From the NCBI GenBank assembly GCA_040380145.1, contig JBEIJQ010000017.1:1-29324 (forward strand): a stretch of DNA of 29,324 nucleotides, written 5' to 3'. This DNA is from JBEIJQ01 sp040380145. Lineage in GTDB: Bacteria > Bacteroidota > Bacteroidia > Chitinophagales > Saprospiraceae. The first letter of the stretch is position 1; each line of letters opens with the position of its first letter. The notes under the pieces were generated by a model. That model was not told the origin of the DNA and did no database searches. It was given only the letters and a program-made list of their open reading frames with translations. Made by a program: the position numbers and the translations under genes. This document shows, in pieces, positions 15,938 through 24,650 of the stretch.

Positions 15938-16984
15938 ATGGGATTTTCCGTCCGTACCGCTGTTCTGTCTTTGTTGTTGTGCGCGGGCCGTTTGGCCGCG
16001 CAGGACATGGCTTTTTCGCAGTTTTACGCGGCCCCGCTGCTGCTCAACCCCGCGATGACGGGCCTTTTCGACGGCAAGTACCGCGTTTCCGCCCTGTACC
16101 GCAACCAGTGGAATTCTCCTTTTCGGAGCGAGGCGTTCAAGAGTTTTTCGGCCGGGCTGGATGTTCGGTTCCCCGTGAAGCGGAGGCGGGATTTTTTTGC
16201 CGGCGGGCTGGTTTTTTACAGCGACCGGGTGGGCACCGGCCGGTTCAACTCCACGCAGGTTGCGCTTTCGCTGTCGTTCCACAAAGCCTTGGACGGGCGG
16301 GGCAAGCATTTTCTGGGGGGCGGTTTCCAAGCGGGCATCCTGCAGCGCAACGTCACCTATGAGGGGCTGACCTTCGACGACCAGTTCAACGGCATAGACG
16401 GCTACACCCTCGGCTCCAACGAAACCTTGCCCACCAATTCCTTGGCCCGGGGCGACATGGCGGCGGGGCTGTACTGGCAAGTGGCCTTGGGCAAACAGAA
16501 CGCTTTTTACATGGGCGCGGCTGTGCACCACCTCAACCGCCCCGATGTGTCGTTCGTGGATACGGAGGGGGCGCCCACCAACCGCCTTTTTCTGAAAACT
16601 TCCTTCCAAGTGGGGGCCAGTCTGCCTTTCGGCGAAGGGCGCAACCGGCACTTTTTCCTGCCGCGCCTCGTGGCGCTCTGGCAAGGGCCGCACCTCGCGC
16701 TCAACGCCGGCGCCAATGTGCGCCTCGGACTGACCGACCAAGACAATGTGGCCCTGCACCTCGGCGCTTGGGCCCGGCCCGTGCGCGATGTCTCGAACGG
16801 TTTCGGCCTCGATGCCGTGGTGCTTTTCGGCGGTTTCGAGTACAAGGGCCTCAACTTCGGTCTTTCCTACGATGCCAACATCGCGGACATCGCGGCGCCG
16901 GGTCCCATGCGCAGCGCGTTGGAACTTTCCCTGACTTTCATCGGCAACTACGAGGACGATATGGTGGCCTGCCCCACTTTTTGA
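15938..16984 (+). CDS. PorP/SprF family type IX secretion membrane protein
   Basis: A 348-residue outer-membrane beta-barrel protein. The start at 15938 gives a signal peptide ending RLAAQ at residue 22. The mature protein opens with DMAFSQFYAAPLLLNPAMTG followed by YRVSALYRNQW, the hallmark of the PorP/SprF family. PorP is part of the P. gingivalis T9SS, and SprF is needed for export of the SprB adhesin in F. johnsoniae. Members are often tied to one type B sorting-domain cargo. A type B cargo gene lies 5.3 kb upstream (5797), though unrelated genes intervene. It sits between the MBL RNase gene (50 bp) and the M3 peptidase gene (39 bp). Confidence 0.93.
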   Translation: MGFSVRTAVLSLLLCAGRLAAQDMAFSQFYAAPLLLNPAMTGLFDGKYRVSALYRNQWNSPFRSEAFKSFSAGLDVRFPVKRRRDFFAGGLVFYSDRVGTGRFNSTQVALSLSFHKALDGRGKHFLGGGFQAGILQRNVTYEGLTFDDQFNGIDGYTLGSNETLPTNSLARGDMAAGLYWQVALGKQNAFYMGAAVHHLNRPDVSFVDTEGAPTNRLFLKTSFQVGASLPFGEGRNRHFFLPRLVALWQGPHLALNAGANVRLGLTDQDNVALHLGAWARPVRDVSNGFGLDAVVLFGGFEYKGLNFGLSYDANIADIAAPGPMRSALELSLTFIGNYEDDMVACPTF

Positions 16985-16987
16985 CCC

Positions 16988-17002
16988 TTTTTTTCTGAAA
17001 AA
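16988..17002. repeat. T7-CTG-A5 tract module
   Basis: Seven T, CTG, five A, in the 39 bp gap before the M3 peptidase start codon. It is followed by T6 and A7 runs that end in an A-rich leader (aaaaaaagaaat) next to the ATG. Confidence 0.7.
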
Positions 17003-17023
17003 TTTTTTCCCAAAAAAAGAAAT

Positions 17024-18727
17024 ATGACCGGCGAGAAATTTTCCCAATACCTGTACACACGGCCCGAAATCGCCGAATACCGTCGCTCGTTCGATGCCCT
17101 GCTCGCGGAATTCGAGGAGGCCCCGACCGCGGAGCGCCAAGTCGAATTGTTCGCGGCCATCGACCGCCTGCGCCGTTCGTTCGACACCCAGCGGACCATC
17201 TGCCAGATCCGGCACACGGTGAATACCGCCGATGCCTTTTACGAGGCCGAAAACGCTTATTTCGACGAGGTGTCGCCCTCCGCGGAGGAGATGAACAACC
17301 GTTTCTATGCCGCCGTGCTGAAGGCCCGCTTCCGTTCGGCGCTCGAGGCCCATGCCGGCCAACAGTTTTTCGTGATCGCCGATCTCGCCCTGCGCACCTT
17401 CAAGCCCGAGATCCTCGGGCTGCTGGAAGAGGAAAACAAACTGCGCAGCGAATATGTCAAGTTGCGCGCCCAGGCCAAGTTGGAGTTTCGCGGACAGACA
17501 TACAACCTTTCGTCCATCCACCCGTTGGAAATCGCGCCCGACCGAGATACCCGCCGGGACGCCTCTGCGGTCAAGTGGAAATTTTTCGAAGAAAACGCCG
17601 AAAAGACCGAGGCCATCTACGACCGCTTGGTGAAGGTGCGCCACGAAATGGCACTCGCCCTCGGGTACAAAAACTTCATCGAACTGGGCTACGCGCGGAT
17701 GCTGCGCTCCGATTACCGCGCCGCGGATGTGGCGGTTTTCCGCCAACAGGTGCTGGAGCATGTCGTGCCGCTGTGCGCCGAACTCAAAGAACGCCAGCGC
17801 CAGCGGATCGGGGTGGACAAAATGCTGTTCTACGACGAGGGATTCCAATACCCCGGCGGCAATCCGGCCCCCAAAGGCCCGCCCGAATGGATCGTCGAAC
17901 AGGCCCAACAGATGTACGGCGAACTGTCGGCGGAGACCGACCGTTTTTTCCGGTACATGCTCGACCACGAACTGATGGATCTGCTGTCGAAGCCCAACAA
18001 GGCGCCAGGTGGCTACTGCACTTTTTTGTCCGACACCGGCTCGCCCTTCATCTACTCCAATTTCAACGGCACCAGCGGCGACATCGATGTGCTGACCCAC
18101 GAGGCCGGGCACGCCTTCCAGACCTTCGAGAGCCGCGACCTGCGCCCCTCGGAATACACCTTCCCCACCTACGAGGCATGTGAGATCCACTCGATGAGCA
18201 TGGAATTTTTCACCTGGCCTTGGATGGAGCTTTTTTTCAAGGAAGACACCGACAAGTACAAATTTTCGCACCTCAGCGGCGCCCTGCAGTTTTTGCCCTA
18301 CGGGGTGGCGGTGGACGAGTTCCAGCACGTGGTGTACGAAAACCCGCATTTCACGCCGGCTCAGCGCAACGAGGCTTGGCGGGCGATCGAACAAAAGTAC
18401 CTGCCCGGCCGCGACTACGCGGGCAACGCCTTCCTCGAGTCGGGCGCGCTGTGGCAAAAGCAAGGACATATCTTCGAGGTGCCCTTTTACTACATCGATT
18501 ACACGCTGGCACAGATCTGTGCCCTGCAGTTTTGGCTCCGCGCCGCGCAGGACCGTTCCGCGGCCTGGGCCGATTATGTGGCCCTGTGCAAAATGGGCGG
18601 CAGCCGTTCGTTCCTGGATCTGGTCCGCGCTTCCAACCTGGAATCGCCCTTCGTGCCGGGCATCGTCGGCAGGGTCTGCCAAGCGGCCAAGCAATGGCTG
18701 GACGCCGTGGACGACCGCTCATTTTGA
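17024..18727 (+). CDS. M3 family oligoendopeptidase
   Basis: A 567-residue zinc metallopeptidase of the PepF/thimet-oligopeptidase family. It carries the HEXXH site as HEAGH (His359, Glu360, His363) within DVLTHEAGHAFQTFESRD, and the third zinc ligand Glu387 in ACEIHSMSMEFF. There is no signal peptide, so it should act in the cytoplasm on short peptides. Length is within the usual 560-600 of bacterial PepF-like proteins. The N-terminal 200 residues are the helical region typical of the family. It is the last gene of the co-directional run that starts at tRNA-Arg, and its stop is 13 bp from the stop of the convergent DUF4292 gene. Confidence 0.95.
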   Translation: MTGEKFSQYLYTRPEIAEYRRSFDALLAEFEEAPTAERQVELFAAIDRLRRSFDTQRTICQIRHTVNTADAFYEAENAYFDEVSPSAEEMNNRFYAAVLKARFRSALEAHAGQQFFVIADLALRTFKPEILGLLEEENKLRSEYVKLRAQAKLEFRGQTYNLSSIHPLEIAPDRDTRRDASAVKWKFFEENAEKTEAIYDRLVKVRHEMALALGYKNFIELGYARMLRSDYRAADVAVFRQQVLEHVVPLCAELKERQRQRIGVDKMLFYDEGFQYPGGNPAPKGPPEWIVEQAQQMYGELSAETDRFFRYMLDHELMDLLSKPNKAPGGYCTFLSDTGSPFIYSNFNGTSGDIDVLTHEAGHAFQTFESRDLRPSEYTFPTYEACEIHSMSMEFFTWPWMELFFKEDTDKYKFSHLSGALQFLPYGVAVDEFQHVVYENPHFTPAQRNEAWRAIEQKYLPGRDYAGNAFLESGALWQKQGHIFEVPFYYIDYTLAQICALQFWLRAAQDRSAAWADYVALCKMGGSRSFLDLVRASNLESPFVPGIVGRVCQAAKQWLDAVDDRSF

Positions 18728-18740
18728 AACTGCCGAGGCG

Positions 18741-19505
18741 CTATTGCCGCCGGTATTTTTCGGGCACGTCGAACGCCACGCGCTGGGGCACATCTAATTC
18801 CAATTCGTTGACCTCTATGTCGAGGGCGAGCGGCTGGCCGTTTCGGCCGGCGACGGTGGCACGGCGGATCTTGGCGAAATCGCGCCCCGCTGCCGGGGCA
18901 TATCCGTCCAGCGTCAGGTCCAACTTGCCTGAACGAGCTTGGCGGATGTAGCGGCGCAGGAAAAAAGTGCGGTCTTCCAGGTAAAATTGCAGTCCCTCGC
19001 CGCCGTCGTTGCTGCTGAGCACGTGCATGCCCTCCGAAATCGAAGACCGGAACCGGCGGCCGGAAAGCCCAGTGGGCTGCCCCACGAGCAGGTCCTGCAG
19101 TTCGGCGTAGTCGAGCGGCACCCCGTACCGGTTTTCCAGTTCGGCGAACGATAGCACGGTGTAGGTCCTTTCCTGTCGGTTGAGAATTTCCAGTCCGCCC
19201 TGCGGCGTGATGCGCGCGCGCGCGCCCTCGATGCCCATTTTCATGAACTGCAGCCATATCAAACTGTCGCGCCGCACGCGGACGTTGAGCGCGAAGCCCA
19301 TGGTGGGGCCTCCAGGCAGATCCACCTCGGCGTGCGTTTTGGCACCCAGCCACTCAAAGTCCACGCGGTGCTCGGCGAGGTGCCCGAGCAGTTGTTTGGC
19401 GGAAAGTTCTTGGATCCGGCCGCCCACCGTTTCCACGGCGGCACGTCGAGGTTGACAGGCCGCGAACAGCACGGCGAACAGCAGCGGCAAAACTGATTTG
19501 TACAT
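18741..19505 (-). CDS. DUF4292-type lipoprotein
   Basis: A 254-residue lipoprotein. The start at 19505 gives MYKSVLPLLF followed by the lipobox FAAC with Cys17. The body resembles the Bacteroidota DUF4292 family: SLIWLQFMKMGIEGARARIT, an 'ILNRQERTYTV' strand, then NRYGVPLDYAELQDLLVGQP. These proteins have a beta-rich, LolB/LppX-like look and are thought to sit at the periplasmic face of the outer membrane; their function is not established. A longer in-frame extension to 19853 runs through the intergenic region and is rejected. It is divergent from the exonuclease gene across 284 bp, which holds T9-CG-A6 (19697-19713) but no clear promoter box. Confidence 0.8.
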   Translation of the reverse strand: MYKSVLPLLFAVLFAACQPRRAAVETVGGRIQELSAKQLLGHLAEHRVDFEWLGAKTHAEVDLPGGPTMGFALNVRVRRDSLIWLQFMKMGIEGARARITPQGGLEILNRQERTYTVLSFAELENRYGVPLDYAELQDLLVGQPTGLSGRRFRSSISEGMHVLSSNDGGEGLQFYLEDRTFFLRRYIRQARSGKLDLTLDGYAPAAGRDFAKIRRATVAGRNGQPLALDIEVNELELDVPQRVAFDVPEKYRRQ

Positions 19506-19789
19506 ATTGAAGGGGGCGTTACCCGAACGGTTTGGTGGCAGGGGGCACAAGACCTCCGGTCGAAGACGGACGGGCCATGAAGATAAAGGCGATTTTGGGC
19601 CGATAAGTTTCCTGGGGGGCCGTGATCGGATTTCGGCAGCTCCAAAATCCGTGCCCGGTGGCCTGGGGCGGAGCGGTTCGAGAGCCTGTTGGCGGATTTT
19701 TTTTTCGAAAAAAGAAAATGGGGCGCAAATATCGCCGCAATATTCCCTTTGGATCTTTATCTTGCAAAAAAACAACGCAAACACACCGA

Positions 19790-20335
19790 ATGAATTTCGT
19801 GATCTTTGATCTGGAAGCCACCTGTTGGGAAGAGGGTGAGCAAGGCCGCACACAGGAAATAATCGAGATCGGCGCAGTGCTGATCGACGAGAACCAGGAA
19901 CTGATCGACCGTTTCAGCAGCTTCATCCGTCCCACCGTGCACCCGCGCCTATCGGATTTTTGCCGTAAACTGACGAGCATTTCCCAAGTTGATGTCAACC
20001 GCGCAGAAACCTTCCCCATCGTGCTGGAAGACTTCCTGCACTGGATCGGTTACCACGACCAAGAGGATTACCTCCTGTGTTCGTGGGGATTTTTCGACCG
20101 CAAGGCCTTCGAAAAAGATTGTGCCCTGCACGAACTTTCGGGCGATTGGGCACAAAAGCACATCAGCCTCAAGCACCAATACCAAGCGATCAAACGGATG
20201 ACCAAGGGGCCCGGGCTGAAATCCACCGTGGAGCGGGAAGGGTTCGAGTTCGAGGGCATCCACCACCGGGCCGATAGCGACGCCGAAAATCTTTCGAAGA
20301 TTTTTTTGAAGTACTTCGATGTCTGGCAGTATTGA
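19790..20335 (+). CDS. ERI-1/KapD-like 3'-5' exonuclease
   Basis: A 181-residue single-domain DEDDh exonuclease. Active-site residues are visible: Asp7 and Glu9 in FDLEATCW, Asp103 in SWGFFDRKAF, and His159 with Asp164 in HHRADSDAEN. The signature LSDFCRKLTSISQVDV places it in the ERI-1/3'hExo group rather than with DnaQ or RNase T. Members trim 3' ends of RNA or single-stranded nucleic acid; the bacterial substrate is unknown. The start at 19790 was chosen because the catalytic first strand begins immediately after it. Its stop is 21 bp from the stop of the convergent radical SAM gene. Confidence 0.9.
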   Translation: MNFVIFDLEATCWEEGEQGRTQEIIEIGAVLIDENQELIDRFSSFIRPTVHPRLSDFCRKLTSISQVDVNRAETFPIVLEDFLHWIGYHDQEDYLLCSWGFFDRKAFEKDCALHELSGDWAQKHISLKHQYQAIKRMTKGPGLKSTVEREGFEFEGIHHRADSDAENLSKIFLKYFDVWQY

Positions 20336-20356
20336 GGCCTGTACCGGCTGCGCGCG

Positions 20357-21862
20357 TCACATTCCCTCCACCTGGGGCTGGCGGTAGCGGAGCCAATACT
20401 TTTGGAGGAACTTCAGTTCGTACGGGAAGCGGAAAAACCCGGAATCGTAGCGCCATTTCGAGAGCGCGCGGATGGTTTTTTTCTGAAAAGAACTGAGCTT
20501 GACATCGGAATGGGTCGGGAAGCGTGCGTTGAGAACGGTCTCGAAATCGTGGATCTTGGCAATCATTTCCGGGGTGAGCCACGGCGTGAAGGGGTTGCGG
20601 CGTTTGTCGAACTCCAACCATTGCGGATCCAGCCAGTCTTCGAGCTTGTCCGGGAAGCGGAAGCCGGCCGCGGTGATCTGTTTGTACAGGTCGGAGCCCT
20701 CCGTGGGCACGGGGCTGTACACATAGATGATGATCTCGGTGTCGGGGTTTATCTCCTTGACGGTCATGATAAAGCGGATATCCTCGTCGATCTGCCGCAT
20801 CACTTTTTCCGGGGTTTCGGCGGGCATGCCCAGTACGAAGGAGTATTCCGGCACGATGTCGAACTTTTTCATCCGCGCCGCAAAGGCTTTTATCTGTTCG
20901 CCCGTTTGCGTGCCGCCCTTGTCCATCTGCTCGAGGATGGCGTCGTTGCCCGTTTCGGCCCCGAAAAAGATCATCCGGCAACCCGCCCGGCGCATCAGTT
21001 CCAGCGATTCGTCGCTGTACTTGTCGATTGTGTCGATACGTCCCTCGCCCCACCATTCCATCCCCTCGTGGAGCATCAGGCGCGAAAACTCGACGGTCCT
21101 TTTTTCGGACACGAAGAAATTGTTGTCGTGGAATTCGATGGAATCGGCTCCCCACGTTTCTTTGATATGCTTGACGTCCCGGTAAACGCCCTCGGCGGAT
21201 TTTCCTCGCCAGCGGGCCTCGAAAATGGGCACCACGGCGCAGAACGAGCACTTGAACGGGCAGCCCATACTGGAGTGGTAGGCGAGGGTGCGCTTGCCCA
21301 GAAAAGTGGGATTGAGGTAGCGTTCGATCGGGTAAAAACGGTCGAGGTGCTCGTACGGCAGCGCCGGCAACACATCGGGATCGAGCAGGGATTCCTTGGT
21401 CGTTTTGACCGGCTTCCCGTCCGGGCCGCGGTAGATCAGGTTCTGGATGAACTCATAGGGCTTGCCGTGCTCGAGCGCGTCGAGCAGGGCGGGAAAGGCG
21501 CGGTCACCGGGGCCGTTCACCACGAAATCCACGAAGCCGGATTCCAGCACGGCCTTGTACTGGTTGGACGCAAAATAGCCGCCCCAGACATTGACCACCT
21601 CGGGATAGCGCTCACGGACACGCTTGGCGAAAGGGATCGCTTCCTTGAGCTGGGGGCCGGGCATCACCGTGGTGCCGAAATACCCGAACTCACCCGTCCG
21701 CAGATACCCCTCGATCGTGGACCAAGGATCCCGCTCCAAGTTGCCGTCCACGAACACGTAGTCGAAGATCCCGTGGATGGAGGCGCCCACCTGCAAAATG
21801 GAATTGGGCACCCGATATTTCGAATGGGCGCTGCGGGGATTGAACAGGAGTACTTTTCGCAT
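20357..21862 (-). CDS. B12-binding-domain radical SAM protein
   Basis: A 501-residue protein with an N-terminal Rossmann-like cobalamin-binding domain (about 1-150, VLLFNPRSAHSKYRVPNS to GPGDRAFPALLDAL) and a radical SAM core. The 4Fe-4S motif is CPFKCSFC (Cys201, Cys205, Cys208). GGYF near residue 94 and the length fit class B / BchE-type enzymes, which carry out methylations or ring closures on unactivated carbons. No SPASM domain is evident. No biosynthetic cluster surrounds it, so the substrate cannot be named. The ATG at 21862 is preferred over the in-frame TTG two codons upstream. A promoter is visible upstream. Confidence 0.92.
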   Translation of the reverse strand: MRKVLLFNPRSAHSKYRVPNSILQVGASIHGIFDYVFVDGNLERDPWSTIEGYLRTGEFGYFGTTVMPGPQLKEAIPFAKRVRERYPEVVNVWGGYFASNQYKAVLESGFVDFVVNGPGDRAFPALLDALEHGKPYEFIQNLIYRGPDGKPVKTTKESLLDPDVLPALPYEHLDRFYPIERYLNPTFLGKRTLAYHSSMGCPFKCSFCAVVPIFEARWRGKSAEGVYRDVKHIKETWGADSIEFHDNNFFVSEKRTVEFSRLMLHEGMEWWGEGRIDTIDKYSDESLELMRRAGCRMIFFGAETGNDAILEQMDKGGTQTGEQIKAFAARMKKFDIVPEYSFVLGMPAETPEKVMRQIDEDIRFIMTVKEINPDTEIIIYVYSPVPTEGSDLYKQITAAGFRFPDKLEDWLDPQWLEFDKRRNPFTPWLTPEMIAKIHDFETVLNARFPTHSDVKLSSFQKKTIRALSKWRYDSGFFRFPYELKFLQKYWLRYRQPQVEGM

Positions 21863-21907
21863 GGACAAGTCGGGCTGATAGAGCGGGCAAGAGCGGTGTA
21901 ATCGTTA

Positions 21908-21937
21908 CAAAAGTAGTCAAGTCGCCCGTTTGCGCAA
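21908..21937 (-). promoter_or_regulatory. Promoter of the B12-radical SAM gene
   Basis: On the minus strand TTG (21937-21935), a 19-base spacer and TACTTTTG (21915-21908) match the Bacteroidota consensus. The predicted start near 21900 leaves a leader of about 40 nt. Confidence 0.65.
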
Positions 21938-22018
21938 TCTTTTGGATATTTGTCTGCGCAAAAACAGCGGTTTAGGACGGATGGGCGCCCGCTTTTTATC
22001 GGCGCCACTTGCAAGACG

Positions 22019-22034
22019 TTTTTTTCTGAAAAAA
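22019..22034. repeat. T7-CTG-A6 tract module
   Basis: Seven T, CTG, six A, in the 234 bp gap between the NadR-like gene and the B12-radical SAM gene, upstream of the latter's promoter. Confidence 0.7.
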
Positions 22035-22096
22035 GAAAAACCCCTGGAATCGAAGCGCCGTCCAAATGGAACGCCACGGCGCGGGGCTATCCCGCC

Positions 22097-22624
22097 TCAC
22101 CCGAAGTGGGCCGCGAGGTGCGCCAAAGCCGATCGCAGGCGCGCTTCTCCCGTGCCGTCCACCGTTCGAAAGAGCCTCGCGTCTGTCTCGAGGGCCGCCC
22201 GATAGGCCGCGAACAACTCCTCGCGCACCGCCAGCTCGGGCGCTTCCCGCAGCGGATCGGGCGTCCACGGCAGGTCGGGGCTGCACAACAGGTGGAGATC
22301 GTAGGATTGTTGTCGGTACAATTCTTCCAGTTCGGGCGGACAAACGCCGAAACGCTTTTCCACCCAGATCTTGCACACCAGCATGTCCGTGTCGCAGAAA
22401 ATCCACTCGGCGCCTTGTGCCACGGCCTCGTGCTCTGCCTGCGCCTGTCCGTGCGCGATACACAGCACATCGTCCAGATCGTAGGCCCGCCGGAGGTCCG
22501 CCAAGTACGCCCGGGCGTATTCCGGCACCCGGATACCGCCGAGGCGCTCGGCCAGACAGTCCGCCAACCAAGTTTTTCCGGTGGATTCGGGGCCCGTGAG
22601 GGCGATTTTCCGGGGAAGCGGCAT
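22097..22624 (-). CDS. NadR-like nicotinamide riboside kinase / AAA_28 ATPase
   Basis: A 175-residue P-loop protein. Walker A is GPESTGKT (11-18), followed by RVPEYARAYL (32-41), IAHGQAQAE (57-65), a Walker B-like FCDTDMLV (76-83) and DLPWTPDPLRE. This set matches the kinase part of NadR, which phosphorylates nicotinamide riboside to NMN. The adenylyltransferase and DNA-binding parts of enterobacterial NadR are absent, so it is a stand-alone kinase domain. The exact substrate is an inference from the family. It lies upstream of the B12-radical SAM gene on the same strand, but 234 bp and a promoter separate them. Divergent from the second S8 protease. Confidence 0.88.
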   Translation of the reverse strand: MPLPRKIALTGPESTGKTWLADCLAERLGGIRVPEYARAYLADLRRAYDLDDVLCIAHGQAQAEHEAVAQGAEWIFCDTDMLVCKIWVEKRFGVCPPELEELYRQQSYDLHLLCSPDLPWTPDPLREAPELAVREELFAAYRAALETDARLFRTVDGTGEARLRSALAHLAAHFG

Positions 22625-22692
22625 AGGGATCGAACGGTCTTGGACAAGAAGGGCGTCGCCCGGAACGGGCAGATTTTGCCGTCAAAAAAACG

Positions 22693-22700
22693 TACATTTG
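22693..22700 (+). promoter_or_regulatory. Candidate -7 box for the second S8 protease
   Basis: TACATTTG matches TAnnTTTG. The nearest TTTG (22675-22678) is only 14 bases upstream, so the -33 match is poor. The leader would be about 125 nt. Confidence 0.45.
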
Positions 22701-22834
22701 CACAACTTTGCCTCAAACGACCGTTTTTTTGCTTGATCGGGTCATCTTTTCGAGAGTCCCGCGACAAAGTGGCGCGAGATCCGTTTGGCGACAAATTCTT
22801 TTTCCGATTATTTAACCACCACTTTTCCCCATTT

Positions 22835-24436
22835 ATGAAATCCAAACTTCTGTTGCTCGGCCTCGTCCTCGCGGGCGGCCTGAGGGCGCAAGACAAAGCC
22901 CCCGACAACTGGTTCAACCTCGAACCTTCCAAAACGCTCCCCGGCGTGGGCACTGAAAAGGCCTACCAAGAACTGCTCAAGGGCAAAAAATCCACCAAGA
23001 TCATCGTGGCCGTGCTGGATTCCGGCATCGACATCTTCCACGAAGACCTCAAGGACAAGATCTGGACCAACGCCAAGGAAATTGCCGGCAACGGCAAGGA
23101 CGACGACGGCAACGGCTATGTGGACGATGTGCACGGCTGGAACTTCATCGGCGGCAAGGGCGGCAAAAACATCGACCAAGACAACCTCGAGGTCACCCGC
23201 CTTTACCGCGAATTGAAAGGCAAGTACGGCAAGTACGACGGCAAGAAAAAGATCCCCAAGAAAAAACAGGCCGGGTACGAACAATACCAAAAGGTCAAGG
23301 AAAATTACGAGACCCGCAAGGCCGAAGCCGACGGCCAACTGGTCGGCGTGATGGGCTTCATCGACGCGTTCAACAAATCCCTGGCCCTGTTCAAGGAGAA
23401 AACCGGCGTTTCCAACGTGACCGCCGCCGACTTGGCCAAGGCGAAGGACGACGCAAACGCTTCCGCCGAGGTCAAGCGCGCCGCCGGCGTGTTGGGCCGC
23501 CTGATCAACGGCGATTCCGACGAGGCCGCCGCCCTGAAACTCCTCGGCAAATACAAAGACCAAGTGGAAGGCTCCGCCAAATACCACCTGAACCTCGATT
23601 TCGATCCCCGCAAGGAAATCGTGGGCGACAACTACGCCGACGCCACTGAACGTTCCTACGGCAACAACGACGTGAAAGCCGTCGGCGCCGACCACGGAAC
23701 CCACGTCGCCGGTATCATCGCCGCCAACCGCAACAACAACCTCGGCATCCTCGGCGTGTGCGACAACTGCGAGATCATGCCCGTGCGCTGCGTGCCCGAC
23801 GGCGACGAGCGCGACAAAGACGTGGCCAACGCCATCCGCTACGCGGTGGACAACGGCGCCAAGGTGATCAACATGAGCTTCGGCAAAAACTTCGGCACCA
23901 ACAAGGCCGCCGTGGACGAAGCCGTCAAGTACGCTGAGGCCAAAGGCGTCCTGCTGGTGCACGCCGCCGGCAACGATGCCTACGACGCCGACGAAGTCGA
24001 TGTGTACCCCAACCCCAAATTGGGCGACGACAAGAGCAAGAAGTTCACCAATTGGGTGAATGTGGGCGCCTGCTCTTGGATGGGCGGCGAAAACCTCCCC
24101 GCCGACTTCTCCAACTACGGCCAAACCGCCGTGGACATCTTCGCTCCCGGCGTGGACGTGTATTCCACCACCCCCGAAAACCACTACGAATCGTTCGACG
24201 GCACCTCTATGGCCTCGCCCGTATTCGCTGGCTGCGCCGCCCTCCTCTGGTCGTACTACCCCAACCTGACCGTGCAACAGGTGCGCGAAATCCTCCTCAC
24301 CACCGGCACCACCTACGACATCGATGTGGTGAAGCCCGGCACCGAGGACGAAAAAGTCCGCTTCCGCTCCCTCTGCGTCACCGGCAAGGTGGTCAACGTG
24401 TACGAAGCCCTCAAAAAGGCCGCCACGATGAAGTGA
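22835..24436 (+). CDS. S8 subtilisin-like protease with large Lys-rich insertion
   Basis: A 533-residue exported serine protease. The signal peptide is residues 1-19 (ending GGLRAQ). The catalytic triad is intact: Asp62 in VAVLDSGID, His287 in DHGTHVAGI and Ser458 in DGTSMASPVFAG. Asp and His are separated by about 224 residues instead of roughly 30 in subtilisin. The insert begins with DDDGNGYVDDVHGWNF and contains a Lys/Glu-rich helical part (about 125-265). This layout is known in Bacteroidota S8 proteins. No T9SS sorting domain is present and the protein ends just past the catalytic fold, so it is probably periplasmic. It has its own terminator and a probable promoter, so it is likely monocistronic. 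Confidence 0.95.
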   Translation: MKSKLLLLGLVLAGGLRAQDKAPDNWFNLEPSKTLPGVGTEKAYQELLKGKKSTKIIVAVLDSGIDIFHEDLKDKIWTNAKEIAGNGKDDDGNGYVDDVHGWNFIGGKGGKNIDQDNLEVTRLYRELKGKYGKYDGKKKIPKKKQAGYEQYQKVKENYETRKAEADGQLVGVMGFIDAFNKSLALFKEKTGVSNVTAADLAKAKDDANASAEVKRAAGVLGRLINGDSDEAAALKLLGKYKDQVEGSAKYHLNLDFDPRKEIVGDNYADATERSYGNNDVKAVGADHGTHVAGIIAANRNNNLGILGVCDNCEIMPVRCVPDGDERDKDVANAIRYAVDNGAKVINMSFGKNFGTNKAAVDEAVKYAEAKGVLLVHAAGNDAYDADEVDVYPNPKLGDDKSKKFTNWVNVGACSWMGGENLPADFSNYGQTAVDIFAPGVDVYSTTPENHYESFDGTSMASPVFAGCAALLWSYYPNLTVQQVREILLTTGTTYDIDVVKPGTEDEKVRFRSLCVTGKVVNVYEALKKAATMK

Positions 24437-24463
24437 TCCAACGTTTCGGGACAAACCCGATCG

Positions 24464-24499
24464 AAAAAGCCGCTCCGAATGCTCGGGGCGGCTTTTTTT
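24464..24499 (+). terminator. Terminator of the second S8 protease gene
   Basis: Bases 24464-24478 pair with 24483-24497 (15 bp, one G-T pair) around ATGC, ending in seven T. It lies 27 bp after the stop codon. Confidence 0.92.
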
Positions 24500-24601
24500 G
24501 TGGAGTTGAAAAGCCGACCGGCGCAACTCCTTAGGGAGCAAAACAGCAAACAAATGTTTGCGTCTCAAAGGGCTGACATGCAATTTGAGCGATCCGTTTC
24601 T

Positions 24602-24609
24602 TATTTTTG
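24602..24609 (+). promoter_or_regulatory. Candidate -7 box for the twitch radical SAM gene
   Basis: TATTTTTG matches TAnnTTTG and lies 41 bp before the start codon at 24651. A TTTG at 24584-24587 is present, but the 14-base spacer is shorter than normal. The whole 24540-24650 stretch is markedly AT-rich. Confidence 0.5.
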
Positions 24610-24650
24610 TTTTTAAAACATCTTTTTAAAAGGAACACTCACTCGTTTTC

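Noticed and set aside
15791..18694. 967-codon open frame on the minus strand
   Set aside because: It is antisense to the MBL RNase, PorP/SprF and M3 peptidase genes, all of which have clear motifs on the plus strand.
20402..21901. 499-codon open frame on the plus strand
   Set aside because: It is antisense to the B12-radical SAM gene, which has intact family motifs.
22808..24583. 591-codon open frame on the minus strand
   Set aside because: It is antisense to the second S8 protease, and its Gly/Val/His-rich translation is an artefact of the opposite strand's codon use.
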